Source: Tamarix chinensis
Taxonomy: Eukaryota > Streptophyta > Magnoliopsida > Caryophyllales > Tamaricaceae
DNA length: 64,000 nucleotides
NCBI GenBank assembly: GCA_030549775.1
Contig: CM060175.1
Coordinates: 5,518,564-5,582,563, forward strand
Direction of reading: 5' to 3'
Shown here: positions 12,701 through 23,217 of the stretch, in pieces
Layout: the number at the start of each line of letters is the position of its first letter
How positions within the stretch are numbered: position 1 is the stretch's first letter
Position numbers and translations under genes: made by a program
Notes under the pieces: model-generated
The model's database searches: none
The model's input: the letters and a program-made list of their open reading frames with translations, nothing else
What the model was told of the DNA's origin: nothing

Positions 12701-13806
12701 GGAATATGGCGCACATTTTTCAATGTAAGCATGCACCCAACACTCGTTTTCACACGAACATCACCTAACCCAACAATGCTTGCTGAGCTCTCGTTTCCCA
12801 TCTTAACACTACCAAAATCACCAGCTTGGTAGTTCATGAAGTACTCCCTTTTGGGAACACAATGGTATGAAGCTCCTGTATCTACTAGCCACTCTGAATC
12901 TGAACTCTCAACATGATTACAATCATTAGTTGCACAAATCAAAGCGATCTCATCATCCCTTTTAGAAGCGGTTGCTGCAGTATTTTTATCATCTCCCTCC
13001 TTTTGTGAATTTTGCATCTTGCCTTGCTCTCTCTTCCACTTGTAGCAAGACTTTTTCAAGTGGCCAGGTTTCTTACAGTAATGACATGTCCTAGTCTCCT
13101 TTTCTCTAGACTTGGACCTTTCTTTTGAGTTACCACGCCCTTTGGGACCTCGACTCTTGCCTCTTCCTCTGTTCTCAACAACAAGAGCTTGTGAATTATC
13201 AACTCCCATCTCCTTTCTTCTTATCTCTTCATTGAACATGCTTTCTTTGATCACATCCAATGATAGCACACCATCCGGAGCAGAGTTACTAATAGTCACA
13301 ACCAAAGTTTCCCAACTATCTGGCAAAGAACTCAACAAGAACAAAGCCTGCAATTCATCATCAAGAACAATTTTCATGGTAATCAACTTGTTAATGATGT
13401 CCTGAAAGTCACTAAGATGTTCTGACACAGACTTTCCACTCTTCAGTTTCAAATTAACAAGTCTCTTGATTAATGAAGCTTTGTTATGAGCGGTCTTTCT
13501 TTCATAAAGACCCTCTAATTTCTTCCATAGATCATATGGGTCAGACTCTTGAGACACATGGTTAAAAATACTAATATCAACCCATTGTCTAATAGTCCCC
13601 AAAGCTTTTCTTTTCATCTTTTCCCAATCTCTATCTTCCATCTTTTCAGGTTTTGCAGGTTTACTAATGGTGCCATCTTCATTTGTGATTGCATCAATTG
13701 GGTCAAACAAGTCTTTACAGTATAACAAATCCTCCATCATCGGTCTCCAGATGGAATAATTGGTTGATGTCAATTTAACCATTGAACTGCTACTACTAGA
13801 CTCCAT
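9709..13806 (-). CDS. gag-pol: Copia Gag-Pol polyprotein, intact, 1365 aa
   Basis: This single open frame encodes the whole retrotransposition machinery, cleaved after synthesis. The open frame extends up to 13905, into the LTR. The start at 13806 (MESSSSSSMV) was chosen because it lies just inside the internal region. Domains by residue: UBN2-type Gag about 10-230; CCHC zinc knuckle C241, C244, H249, C254; aspartic protease DTG 309-311; gag-pre-integrase zinc site H438, H443, C469, C472; integrase triad D499, D562, E598 with 35 residues between the last two; an acidic linker about 770-820; RT with D959 and YVDD 1045-1048; RNase H with D1217, E1258 and D1293; and a DMLTK box near 1342. No stop or frameshift and no missing catalytic residue was seen, so the protein should be functional. 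Overlapping frames on either strand are shadows. Confidence 0.96.
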   Translation of the reverse strand: MESSSSSSMVKLTSTNYSIWRPMMEDLLYCKDLFDPIDAITNEDGTISKPAKPEKMEDRDWEKMKRKALGTIRQWVDISIFNHVSQESDPYDLWKKLEGLYERKTAHNKASLIKRLVNLKLKSGKSVSEHLSDFQDIINKLITMKIVLDDELQALFLLSSLPDSWETLVVTISNSAPDGVLSLDVIKESMFNEEIRRKEMGVDNSQALVVENRGRGKSRGPKGRGNSKERSKSREKETRTCHYCKKPGHLKKSCYKWKREQGKMQNSQKEGDDKNTAATASKRDDEIALICATNDCNHVESSDSEWLVDTGASYHCVPKREYFMNYQAGDFGSVKMGNESSASIVGLGDVRVKTSVGCMLTLKNVRHIPNLRLNLLSPNVLDQEGFRHTFGDGKWKLSKGSMTVARGELCCSLYKTYLNVCSGELNAVEEKNSPNLWHRRLGHMSDKGLKLLAGKSLIPVDKTISLDPCDHCLAGKQHRASFARKSTRRQDKLELVHSDVCGPIEVESLGGNKYFVTFIDDATRKTWVYMMKTKSQVFEIFQKFHAMVERETERKLKRLRSDNGGEYTSNEFKHYCSQYGIRHEKTEPGTPQHNGVAERMNRTIVEKVRCMLRMSNLPKTFWGEAVQCAVYLINRAPSIPLGLDIPERAWKGCDPTYSHLRVFGCKAYMHVPKEQRSKLDSKTHPCVFVGYGDEEYGFRLYDPDKKKVVRSRDVVFFEHKTGAELLNTRYSSSSELLFDSTDVSSSTTSVEQPANDYVDVIPDDVGEVQPDGGDVPVLDDGDHSDHSESSSDEEELHEGEIYDEEIHEQGEQPTPQVEDTEVRRSIRERKPSTKYPSSEYILVTEDGEPESYREVLSSDEKNIWLDAMKEEMDSLKKNDTYELVKPPKGRKVLKNRWVFKNKKDGEKIVKRKARLVVKGCNQKKGIDFDEIFSPVFKMTSIRTVLGLAASLDLELEQLDVKTAFLHGDLHEEIYMEQPEEFEEKGKEKLVCKLKKSLYGLKQAPRQWYRKFDSFMMSNGYKRTSADPCVYFRKFPGGKFIILLLYVDDMLIVGQDANIIQNLKKDLSKSFDMKDLGPAKQILGMEIARDRKAGKLWLSQEKYIERVLERFNMKDAKPVNTPLATHFKLSKRDCPTTEKEKESMSSIPYSSAVGSLMYAMVCTRPDIAHAVGLVSRYLFNPGKAHWEAVKWIFRYLRGTSKLSLCYGGGKPILEGYTDADMAGDLDNRKSTSGYVFTFSGGAISWQSKLQKFVALSTTEAEYIAAVEASKEMLWLKRFLRELGLRQGEYVVFCDSQSAIDLSKNAMYHARTKHIDVRYHWLRNVIEEKHLKLKKVHTDKNGADMLTKLVPGSKLEVCGKLAGMKVK

Positions 13807-13829
13807 AATAACAGTCAAATTAAACCACA

Positions 13830-13841
13830 GCTCTGATACCA
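13830..13841 (-). promoter_or_regulatory. Primer binding site, tRNA-iMet
   Basis: The minus strand reads TGGTATCAGAGC, complementary to the 3' end of plant initiator methionine tRNA. It starts two bases after the 5' LTR end, the usual spacing for copia elements, and would prime minus-strand cDNA synthesis. Confidence 0.93.
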
Positions 13842-13843
13842 GT

Positions 13844-14655
13844 TGAAAGGACCCGGGTAATATATGACAATACCCACAAGGATCAACACCAAGACAATCA
13901 ACCAAATAATAGAACCCAAATCTACCACAAATAATTCACCAAATAAAATCACCAAGCAAAACTAATTATGGGCAGCAAGCACAAACGAATAGATTAGCAA
14001 AACGAACCAATCAACACACGATTTATACGTGGAAAACCCCTTCGATGTGAAGAGTAAAAACCACGGGACGTTTGAGGAGTCCACCCTATCTCCTTCTCTT
14101 ATTATGATAAATTGAGGGCAAAATGAACCATCCAAATCAGTTCACAACAATTCACAACCCACCAACAAGAACATACATAAGAGCATAAGCAATAAGAGAT
14201 CAAAGGTGAAAAATATCACCACAAATCAGCGATTCAGTCCCTCTGCAATAACAGACAAACTAGATCTCACCACGATGATCCAACCGTTCAAAATGAGGCC
14301 CTATGTGTCCCCAACAAGCTGTCCAAATTTCAGCAAAATCCAACGGTGGAAACTCCGGCGATCGACAACTTTCTGAACGCTGTTCTTGAACAATCGCAAA
14401 TCACGATTCTCCAACCCTTTGTCTTCCTCTCTTCTTTTGCTTCTAATTGTGTGTGTGTCTTTCTGAATTCACACCTCTCATGTCTTGCCCTAATTTGTAA
14501 AGCAAGTATTTATACCAAAGGCTTAATTAAGAAGCCCAAATAATAAGCCCAAGTTGGACTTAATCCAAGATTAGTAAAAATGCTATCAAATGCCCATTCC
14601 TTAGGACAAAGCAAAATACACATTTTACTAACACATGTGGGCTGGACCCACAACA
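13844..14655 (-). repeat. 5' LTR of the copia element
   Basis: It is the same 812-bp sequence as 8850-9661 and lies directly beside the primer site, so it is the upstream LTR and holds the promoter that would drive the genomic RNA. It contains an ACGTGGAAAACCCC box paired with AAAACCACGGG, a motif pair I associate from memory with plant copia LTRs. Confidence 0.95.
14507..14514 (-). promoter_or_regulatory. TATA box of the 5' LTR
   Basis: The minus strand reads TATAAATA inside the 5' LTR, about 145 bases from its outer end and far upstream of the gag-pol start. It is the only strong TATA match in the LTR in this orientation. A transcript from here would cross the R/U5 part and the primer site. 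Confidence 0.6.
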
Positions 14656-15000
14656 ATATCCAACTTATTCAACAAACATCTGATGTTAAAACTAAAATTA
14701 AGGCTGTTCCGTTACAAGATTTAATTGAATTCTATTAGATCAAAAAAAATTATATTAAAAGAATAATTTCAACTAAATTAAATTTTAGTCCAAATACTAA
14801 ATCAAGTAATATATATATATATATAATAAAAAATTATAAAAAAATATGTATAAATATTTTTTTAAATAAAATATTATTTATATTTATCAAATTAAATATT
14901 TAATTTATTTAAATTTTTTATTTTTCGAATCAGATATTTAATTTAAAAAAATATTATATCAATTATTATTTTTTTAAATCGGACAGATACGACTGTAATA
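14656..15000. other. AT-rich flank of the copia element
   Basis: There is no gene. The first 20 bases (14656-14675) resemble the left flank of the copia element; see the findings. The remainder is A/T runs, including a short TA repeat near 14808-14824. Confidence 0.5.
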
Positions 15001-16350
15001 TGGTGGTGGTCAAGGCGTAAAGGCCACTACGGCCATTCGATGCGCATTGGCCCCACTTCATTTGTCTGAAACTTAAATGCCTCCAATAATTCTATTCTAA
15101 AGGTAATCCTGACTGGTGTACGTCATGGGTGGACCTGAACAGCAGGTGCCACCAGCAGCACTACTAGGCAACACACATCCACCAGTTCAACTTGAGGCAG
15201 ACAGCTGCTTCCTCGGAGTTCGAGGATGCTTCTTGGACGTGAGAACAGAAGAGCTCATTATACTTAGGCTAAATTTGATACCCTTTCCTATTAAAAAAAT
15301 TATTTTATTTTTTATATGCTTTTTAATAAAACAATAAAAGTAGTGTTAAAATTAGATAAATGTTTATTATTAAAAAATAATAAAATATTTAATTTATATA
15401 TAATTATAAATATATAAAAAATATTTTTTTTATTAAAAATTAATAAGAAAATAATTTTCTTTTTGTCGGAGGACAGAGCATTATTTAGGAAAAATTATTT
15501 TACAATCCATTTGAGTAAAATTAATAGGATAAAAATTAAAATGGTTATAAAGTATTTAGTTCCGAGTATAAAATATTATATACATATAATTATACTAACA
15601 TGTACACCTAATTATATATAAATATACAGATAATATTTTCTATATGTACATATATATTAGATAAAAAAAATAGATTAAATATCAAATAAATTATTTAATT
15701 CTTAATAATTTAATTTAAATAGACTGTAAACTAATTTTCTCTATTATTTATTCTAGATAATGAAATTTGGACTTTGTTGTCTCCGGTAGTTAACCATTCG
15801 TTATAATTGGTTGAAGTGGGCGGCGGATCGACAGGCCCATGTGTCACCACGGCTACACCCACGCGGCCAGTTTCGGTTGTAGAGGCTCCACCGCGTCGTA
15901 TAAACACTCGACAACATACGCTCGACCGAGCACCGCAGATATGGCTACCTGGGTGGGAGCGCCTTCCGATTTTGACATTAAATTCACTCTTGATCGAGAC
16001 GGACAGCGTGCGACCTATGAACGTAGGGCGTGTATACTGAAAATTAATTTCTATATGAAAGTATCGGCCAGGGATTTAACTATTTTATGTGGCGTCTGCC
16101 TAAATGGGGAGCCATGGGGCATGCCTTTTTCCATCCACCACCCTCGTCGGTCTTTTATGGTAACGGATGTTTCATACGGTGTCTGCCTCAATGGGGCGTT
16201 GGGCATGCCACCCTTGGTCTGTCATCGTAACGCCCCCACGGGAAGACGGATTGATGCTAGATCTCCATTTTCGATTTATAAAAAGCCTACCGATCTGGAA
16301 AGACATTTTTATTCATATATATATATATATATCTGCGTAATTCTATGATG
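15001..16350 (+). other. Two GC-richer islands, unrecognised
   Basis: Segments 15000-15260 and 15780-16300 are clearly richer in GC than the surrounding repeats. The second has a 169-codon open frame (15839-16348) and an alternative internal ATG at 15941 (MATWVGAPSDFD...). A TATA-like GTATAAACAC lies just upstream at 15898. Within the frame a block of about 75 bp is duplicated: GTCTGCCTAAATGGGG near 16093 and GTCTGCCTCAATGGGG near 16182, each followed by a GGGCATGCC. I recognise no protein family and see no splice signals I trust. It may be a fragment of a low-copy gene or a GC-richer transposon part. The gap between the islands is AT-rich. Confidence 0.25.
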
Positions 16351-18263
16351 AACTAGCTATCTATATAATTTTACATTACGCACTTCATTATCCCTAGAAG
16401 CTATTTACAAGAGAACAATCATCAAACGTGTATATATCTATATATAACATGTAGGGTCTTCATAGCTATCGAACGTAATGTTCTATCAAACCAACTTGGC
16501 GTATGGTCAAAGGTACTTAGGATTTCCTAATTTAGGGTTAATTAGAGCCTCTTTGTCCTATGCATACAAACCACCCTAGCTAATTCTTTCAAAATGTGGA
16601 AAACATAACTAACAATAAAGGAAGAGAAAAGAAGAGTAGGGCATAATGAAATTCAAACGTGGATCGGAAGAAATATCACAAATGGAAAGAACATATAAGA
16701 GGATTAACAAATATAAAAAGGTAAGAAAATAAGATGGAATGAGAAATACAAACAAAGAGAGATAAATATGATATTGATGCTATCATCATTGAAAGTGGTG
16801 CAGTGGTTCAATCATAGATGTTACAATAATTGATGTAATGTCATGTTAAACAAAAGTTACATTATCTTTATCGAATAGTGTGTTGTTGTTTTTAAATTAG
16901 GTATAGGGTTACAACATTAGTTTTTGTTAACATTTATTGTTGATTGAGCTAGAAAGGAGTAAAAGTGGAAAATGTAGAAAAATAGAAATACAATGTCACA
17001 TTTGTAATCCCTAAGACCACCTATAAAGGGTGTGTATAATAGAGTCATTGCATTTTGTTTGGCACCTCCCAAACACCCCACAAAGGAAAATCATAAAATT
17101 CCAAAATAAATATACTGCATTTTGTGTTTAACATGTACATTTTTACATTGATGCAAGAAGAACCCAAAGGGAAAAATACACCAATCGAAAGAAGGAGAGG
17201 GGACACAATTGTTGAGTGCCGATGCATAAGCTAAACAAATTAGGTTAAGCTTGATGATTGGTGGTGGGATTAGGGAAGAATTACCACCAAAAGGAAAAAC
17301 AAAATGGGTATGATGGTTAACTAAAATCTAAGGTTCTTAATTTCAGCTACTTGCAAATACCACTCAAGGTATGAAAAACTTGAGATAAAATTTATAAGTT
17401 TTGAAGTAGTGTAAGACAATGTTCTTCACTTGAACATTGAATGACAAGATGAGTTTGAACCCTCTAAAAATGCAGCAAGATAAGTTGCTTCTCTCTCTTT
17501 TTTTATTCAAGGCTAGCCACCACTCTTATAAAGAGTGTGTAAGGATTTGGGAAGAATATAAAATGACTAAACCACCTTACAACTTGATCCATGAGCTGAG
17601 AGGAGGGTGAGAATAAGATTTCCTCTTCCAAGTTATCCTTGCACCAGAAAAATAAAAAGCATAAGTCTATGACCTATATTACAACTTATAACTAGCTACT
17701 AGCTAAAAGAAATAATAAGTATTCAGCCCTTTCCCCTTGATCTTCAAGCTCCCACATGCCAACAATATCACCAAAAAGTGTTGATGCAACTCTTGTCTTC
17801 TTACCTTAGCTTTTGGTCTTTATTTACTTGAGATAAAAACTGAGAATAAACCTCAAGTCTACCAAAAAAATAAGGTGCTCCTTATGTGGCTGCTTTAGCC
17901 AAAAGTTGAGCCATTTTTAAGCCACCTTATAGCAAGGTTGATGGCTTGGAAAAATTTAACTCATTAATTTAGTCAAAGTTAGAAGAGTTTTGAATTCTTT
18001 AAACTTAGGAAAATTAATAAATGTATCGTAATTGCTTGAGGAGATTGCTCCTACATCAATTGCAAGCAGGAGAAAGGTAGGAGGGAGAAGGGAAGAAAAT
18101 GGGAGTGATGGGAGAGTGAAAAGGATTCTACCAATATGAATATATAAAGGTGTTTATGAGATAAAGTCAAGATTATAAGATTTGAATAAGAAAAGTGCAA
18201 GAGCCTACAGATTGGGGAAAGATGATCAATTGACAATCAAGAGAGATACTTGGATTTTAAAGA
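16351..18263. other. Unassigned intergenic DNA
   Basis: I see no gene, terminal repeat or conserved protein motif here on either strand. The frames of about 60 codons at 17045-17227 and 18051-18236 (both minus) have no recognisable content. Confidence 0.4.
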
Positions 18264-18660
18264 TGTAATACCCCCACTTTTCACACTTTTTATTTGAGTT
18301 ACTTTAAAATAAAAAAATTATTACTTTGGGAAATTAAAGTCTTTAAAACATCTAAAGAGACCAGTATTGCAACACCTCTATTTTTTTTTCAACATTAAAA
18401 TTTTGTTTTGAAAGTATAATGCAAAAGTGAAAATAAAAAATTAGAGATGTTATAGCCACATTTATCATGAGGAGAGATGCACACATTCACTTAGCTAATA
18501 GCAGATGAAGATCGGACATAAAAAATATATTAAACAACAAGAACAATGTCACAAGATTAACCTTTTTACATTAAAAAATCTTAATACATGGTTACAAAGT
18601 TAAATCACACCGACTAGAATCAAAACTAAAAATTTCCAACATGGACACTGACTAGAATCA

Positions 18661-18960
18661 AGACTAGAAATTCTCAACATAGGACAAAGCACCGGAGACC
18701 CCTACTCTTTAACTCCAAATCAAAGTCCAACAGTATACAATTCGCCTATGTCACAACCACTAAAAACGAATATATTTAGTGCAAAAGTGTTGAGTAAACA
18801 CACCTAACCCTGATCAAATAGTATGATCATCAAAACTAGAAATTCCCAACATAGGACAAAGCACCGGAGACCCCTACTCTTTGATTCCAAATCAAACTCC
18901 AACAGTATCCAGTTCGCCTACGTCACAACCACTAAAAACGAATATATTTAGTGCAAAACA
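18661..18960. repeat. Direct duplication, about 120 bp, period 172 bp
   Basis: The block containing ACATAGGACAAAGCACCGG, a GACCCCTACTCTTT box and an ACCACTAAAAACGAATAT box occurs twice, with ACCGGAGACC at 18691 and ACCGGAGA at 18863. A shorter piece of the same unit (GACTAGAATCAA) is repeated just upstream near 18612-18660. It lies inside the family A fragment. Confidence 0.8.
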
Positions 18961-20036
18961 TATATTCATATGCATAACTAACAATTCACATGCAATAACA
19001 TCAATTCATGCATAAGCCTAAGATAACACATGTATCAACAAACACTACAAGGATAGTTCACATCAAACAACTACTAAAACAAAAATAATGGAAATACACA
19101 TTGATAACTAACAACACTTCCACAAAATGGATAGTGCACGTTGTGCAACTACTAAAACAATAACACATATACATTTCCTTTTTTTTTATTACTCAAGAGA
19201 GATCCAGTCCTTGTTATATAAGGATATTAAGATACCCTGGTCATATTCGTGTAAATTGGATATGCTAAGATATGACAGTTATAAAGCCAATTGATACCAT
19301 TACCCTCCTAATCATGTTACCCAAGAACACACATAATGTGCCATGATCATGCCAACACACATATATAACACAATACTCTTTTCACCACTTCCGTAATGTA
19401 CATAAGGCAATTACTAAACCAATAGTACACATTTTATTACTTCTTTATTTCTCAAGGGGCTGGAACAACAACTCAAGGACACACATCATATGCCACAATC
19501 ATACTAGCACACATAACACAACATGGTACCCTTTCCACCATGTAACCTATCACATTATGATCTACTAGTCATATTGGCATTTACTAAGCCACACAATATA
19601 CACTCAACCTCAATAGCCTACTCCTTAATTATAAATAGCCCCTATAAGACTCAGAGGTCATTTATAGAGTAGACTAAAATTAATACAAATTATTATAATC
19701 TTTAATACTTCAATATTGATAAGAATTAATCTTAATATTAATTTCACAATAATATTATTAGTATATAATAATTAATTATAAAAATCATGATAATTAATAA
19801 TAATACTACTAGTATAAATAATTGACAAAAATAGTTACGCTAATAATATAAATAGTAATAATGAGTAATTAGTAATAATAATATTTAATAGTATTAATAT
19901 CAGTTAATTAATAAAAAAAATAATAAACAATTATCAATAATATTAAGGGTACATTAATAATGTAACTAATAAAGTTATTAATGATTAGTACAAATAAAAA
20001 CAATCAATACAAACACAATCTTAATTAATTTAGTAA

Positions 20037-20057
20037 TATAATAATAATAATAATAAT

Positions 20058-20094
<37 letters not shown>
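20037..20094. repeat. Compound microsatellite (ATA)n(ATC)n
   Basis: About eight AAT/ATA units run directly into about eleven CAT units and stop at CTAG. It is a compound trinucleotide repeat, probably length-variable. Confidence 0.9.
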
Positions 20095-20411
20095 TAGAAT
20101 GTATTTTACTAATTTAATAATAATAATATTTCATAATAATTAAAAATGATATTCATATTTTGTAACAATAACAACTAACTTAATATTTGAATTCTTCTTA
20201 AATCCAAAGATTCCATAAAATCCCAATGATTAACATCTCTTCCTAAATTTAGAGCTCAAATTATTTCTAAATTTAAAACCCAAGATTTCCCCAAATCCAA
20301 AGTCATAAGAATTTGGATCATGCAACTACAAGACATGATCAATGCTAGGCAAGACATGGTTAATACTATTCAAGGATTAGTCAAACCAAGTCGAAATCAA
20401 GTTTATGCAAA

Positions 20412-23030
20412 TGAAACATTTTCCCGAATAGTTTGTTGAATATACAAATATTGATGATGATGGATATCTTGTGTATAGAAGAAGAGATAACGGGATAATA
20501 GTGGAGAAGAACAGAGTTCCTCTTAATAACATCTTTATTATTCCTCACAGTCATTATTTATTACTAAAGTATGGTGTACATTTGAATGTTGAGTGGTGTA
20601 ACTAATCTAGCTCTATCAAGTATTTATTTAAATACATCAACAAAGGACACGACTGTGTTATTACCTCTTTTTATGGAAGTACAAGGGATGAAAAAGTAGT
20701 AAAAAAGGTTGATGAAGTTCAAATATTCTATGATTATAGATATATCTTCCTATGAAGAATCATGGAGGTTATTCAAATATGATATTTAATTCATAGATCC
20801 TCTAGTTGAAAGGTTAGGCTTATATCTTCTAAATCAACAAAGTGTTATTTTTTATTATTATGATTTGATCGATGATGTTGTTGATCGGTTATCTATTAAT
20901 CAAAGTATGTTATGGGCTTAAATTAAGGTAAATAAAAATTATCACGAGACAAGGGAATTAACTTATTCTAAATTCCATACAAAATTCATTTGGGATGAGT
21001 ATAATAGAGAGTGGTGACCAAGACAAAATATGCTCTCTATTTGATGGATTTTCTCTATCCCTATGGAAAGTGGTGAACTCTATTATTTTATATGTCTTCC
21101 TAATGTTGTGAGTGGACCTACAAGTTATGAATACATAAGATGCATGAATGATGAGTAATATTTATCATATCATGATGCTTGTTATGCCCTAGGTTTGTTC
21201 GTTGATAATAAAGAATACATTGATGGTATTATTGAGGCAAGTAATTGGCCTTCTACATCTTCTTTAAGAAAACTATTTGTCACATTAATGACATTTGAAT
21301 TGCTCATCCAGCCTGAAGTTTTTTGGAATCATTGTTGGATTTACTTAACTGGTGATATTTTATACAAAAAACTTTTATTGTTACAACATGAAGGTAACTT
21401 ACCTTTCTTATCTTATTTATTTTTTCACATTGTTAAACTACTTATATATATATATTAAAAATTATTGAATTCATTTTAAGAACTTCATTTGGAAGATGAA
21501 AAGATATTTTTTTTTGGCTTGATAGAGGTCAAAAAGTTGTTATGAAACTATGGAAGAAGTTTAAGAGACTTTGAGCCAATACCATTCCCACCATTTGATT
21601 TTTTTTTCAACCATTGGAAATGCATTGATACATGAGGAGTTGTGTTATGATCAATCATCTTTGTCTCAATAACTCAACAAAAATATATATGTTATAACCA
21701 CATAACAATGAAATGTATACAACACCATAATGGAGGTAACAAGGTAAGATACAAGTGGATTATTCTTTGTGTATGGGTATGGAGGTATAGGCAAAATATT
21801 TATATGGAGGACATTATTAGCCATATTAGATATGAAGGAGTTATTGTGTTAAATGTGGCATCAATTGGAATAGATTCTCTTTTATTACCAGGAGGAAGAA
21901 CAACTCATTATTGGTTCCAGATGCCTATAAATCCAATTGAAGATTCAACATGCAATATCAAACAAGGTAGTTCACTTGCAGATTTGATTATAAGGTGTAA
22001 ACTTATAATATGGGACAAATGTCCAATGATGCATAGGTATTGCTTTGAAGCTTTGGATAAAACCATGAGAGATATTTTACGCTTCAACAATCAGTTTAGT
22101 ATTGACAGGCTATTTGGAGGTACGATAGTTGTTCTTGGCGGTGATTTCAGACAAATATTACATGTGATTTCTAAGGGTACTCAACAAGACATTGTTTATA
22201 CAACTATCTGAGCATGGTTAATGAATGTGCTGAGTTGAAGCAATTATTTGGTTGTATTGCAACCATTAGAGATGGAACAATTGGAGGTCCTAATGATGAT
22301 TATGAAGCAATCAAAATTCCAAGTAATTTATTAATAAACTATTTAGATGATCTAATAGCACCTATTGTGGAAAGCACTTGTCCATAATTTACTAGCAATA
22401 TCATTGATAATGCTTATTTTGAGGGAAAATTTATCCTAGTACCAACTCTTGATATTGTAGAGTTTATTAATGAAAATATGCTGTCATTTAACTCCGTTGA
22501 AGATAAAATATATTTGAGTTCATATACAACATGTAGATCTGATTCAAATAATGATTTGTTACAAGATCTACACACTTTAGAATTTCTAAATTGTCCAAGT
22601 GTTCTAGTGTCCCAAATTATGTATTAAATTTGAAGATCGGTACACCTGTTATGTTATTGAGGAATATTGATCATTCAATTGGGTTATGCAAAGATACTAG
22701 GATGGTAATGAAAAGGCTTGGAGATCATGTATTGGAAGCAAATATCTTAGGTGGAGAAATAATTCTAGCAAATGAGTATTGTTAGCAAGAACGTCATTAA
22801 TGCCATATGATCCAATGCTAACTTTCAATTTCAATTGAAGGCAATTTCCATTGATTGTATCATATACAATGATAATCAACAAAAGTCAAGGACAATCATT
22901 TTATAATGTTGTTATCTCTCGAGTGATAAATCGTATATGTTTGAAAATTATTGTATACGACAACAATGTTGTTAAAAGTATTTCAATTGCGAATGTTGTA
23001 GTTGAAGAAGTATTTGAAAAGTTATAATAA
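20412..23030 (+). pseudogene. Decayed Helitron helicase (Pif1/SF1) with part of its upstream region
   Basis: Frames can be followed through many stops and shifts. At 20450-20650 I see DDGYLVYRRRDNG and LNVEWCN...SIKYLFKYINKG, typical of the Helitron segment before the helicase. At 20990-21260, FIWDEYNREW, GPTSYEYIRCM and KEYIDGIIEASNWPS follow. The Walker A motif near 21778 reads GYGGIGKI where GGTGKT is expected. The Walker B site near 22010 reads IIWDKCPM instead of DEAP. Helicase blocks SLLLPGGRTTH, VVLGGDFRQIL, GTPVMLLRNID and MIINKSQGQSF follow, and a segment just before ISRVINR is deleted. The HUH nuclease motif was not found. The family call is firm; the gene is dead. Confidence 0.88.
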
Positions 23031-23192
23031 TAAAATATAGTTGAATAGTCATTCCTCATGTATTCATATTTTATTTTAATATGTTTACAATTCATGTCCC
23101 CTCATTAACTAATTATATAATATTTATTTATTCTAAATGGTTTTTTTAATCAAATATTAAATATAACTAAAAATATTCATATACCCAAACAC

Positions 23193-23217
23193 CCTATGCT
23201 TATAGGTACAAATCTAG
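23193..23217 (+). mobile_element. Helitron 3' terminus: hairpin plus CTAG
   Basis: A 5-bp stem CCTAT (23193-23197) and ATAGG (23202-23206) with loop GCTT is followed seven bases later by CTAG (23214-23217) and then T. A short hairpin just before a terminal CTRR, inserted before T, is the classic Helitron end, and it sits in the correct orientation about 190 bases downstream of the helicase remnant. The 5' TC end was not located. Confidence 0.75.

Larger units (their letters stand above)
8850..14655 (-). mobile_element. Complete Ty1/copia LTR retrotransposon
   Basis: All parts of an autonomous copia element are present in minus orientation: 5' LTR (13844-14655), tRNA-iMet primer site (13830-13841), one uninterrupted gag-pol frame, a polypurine tract (9662-9673) and 3' LTR (8850-9661). 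Total length is 5806 bp. The domain order protease, integrase, RT, RNase H is that of Pseudoviridae (copia). Both LTRs are 812 bp, and I read no difference between them, which implies a very recent insertion or gene conversion. The expected 5-bp target duplication is absent: the left flank reads CAAGT and the right flank ATATC. I cannot place it in a named lineage. Confidence 0.97.
18264..20300 (-). repeat. Family A LTR fragment, minus orientation
   Basis: It begins TGTAATACCCCC at 18264. A second related start, TGCAACACCTC, lies at 18368 and is matched by GAGATGTTATAGCC at about 18444-18457, giving the same inverted end module as at 30258 and 39803. Around 19636-19675 the CCCTATAAGACTCAGAGG / ATAGAGTAGAC text corresponds to 3235-3290 and 31725-31760. 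The right part dissolves into AT repeats before the Helitron remnant. The limit at about 20300 is approximate. Confidence 0.55.
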
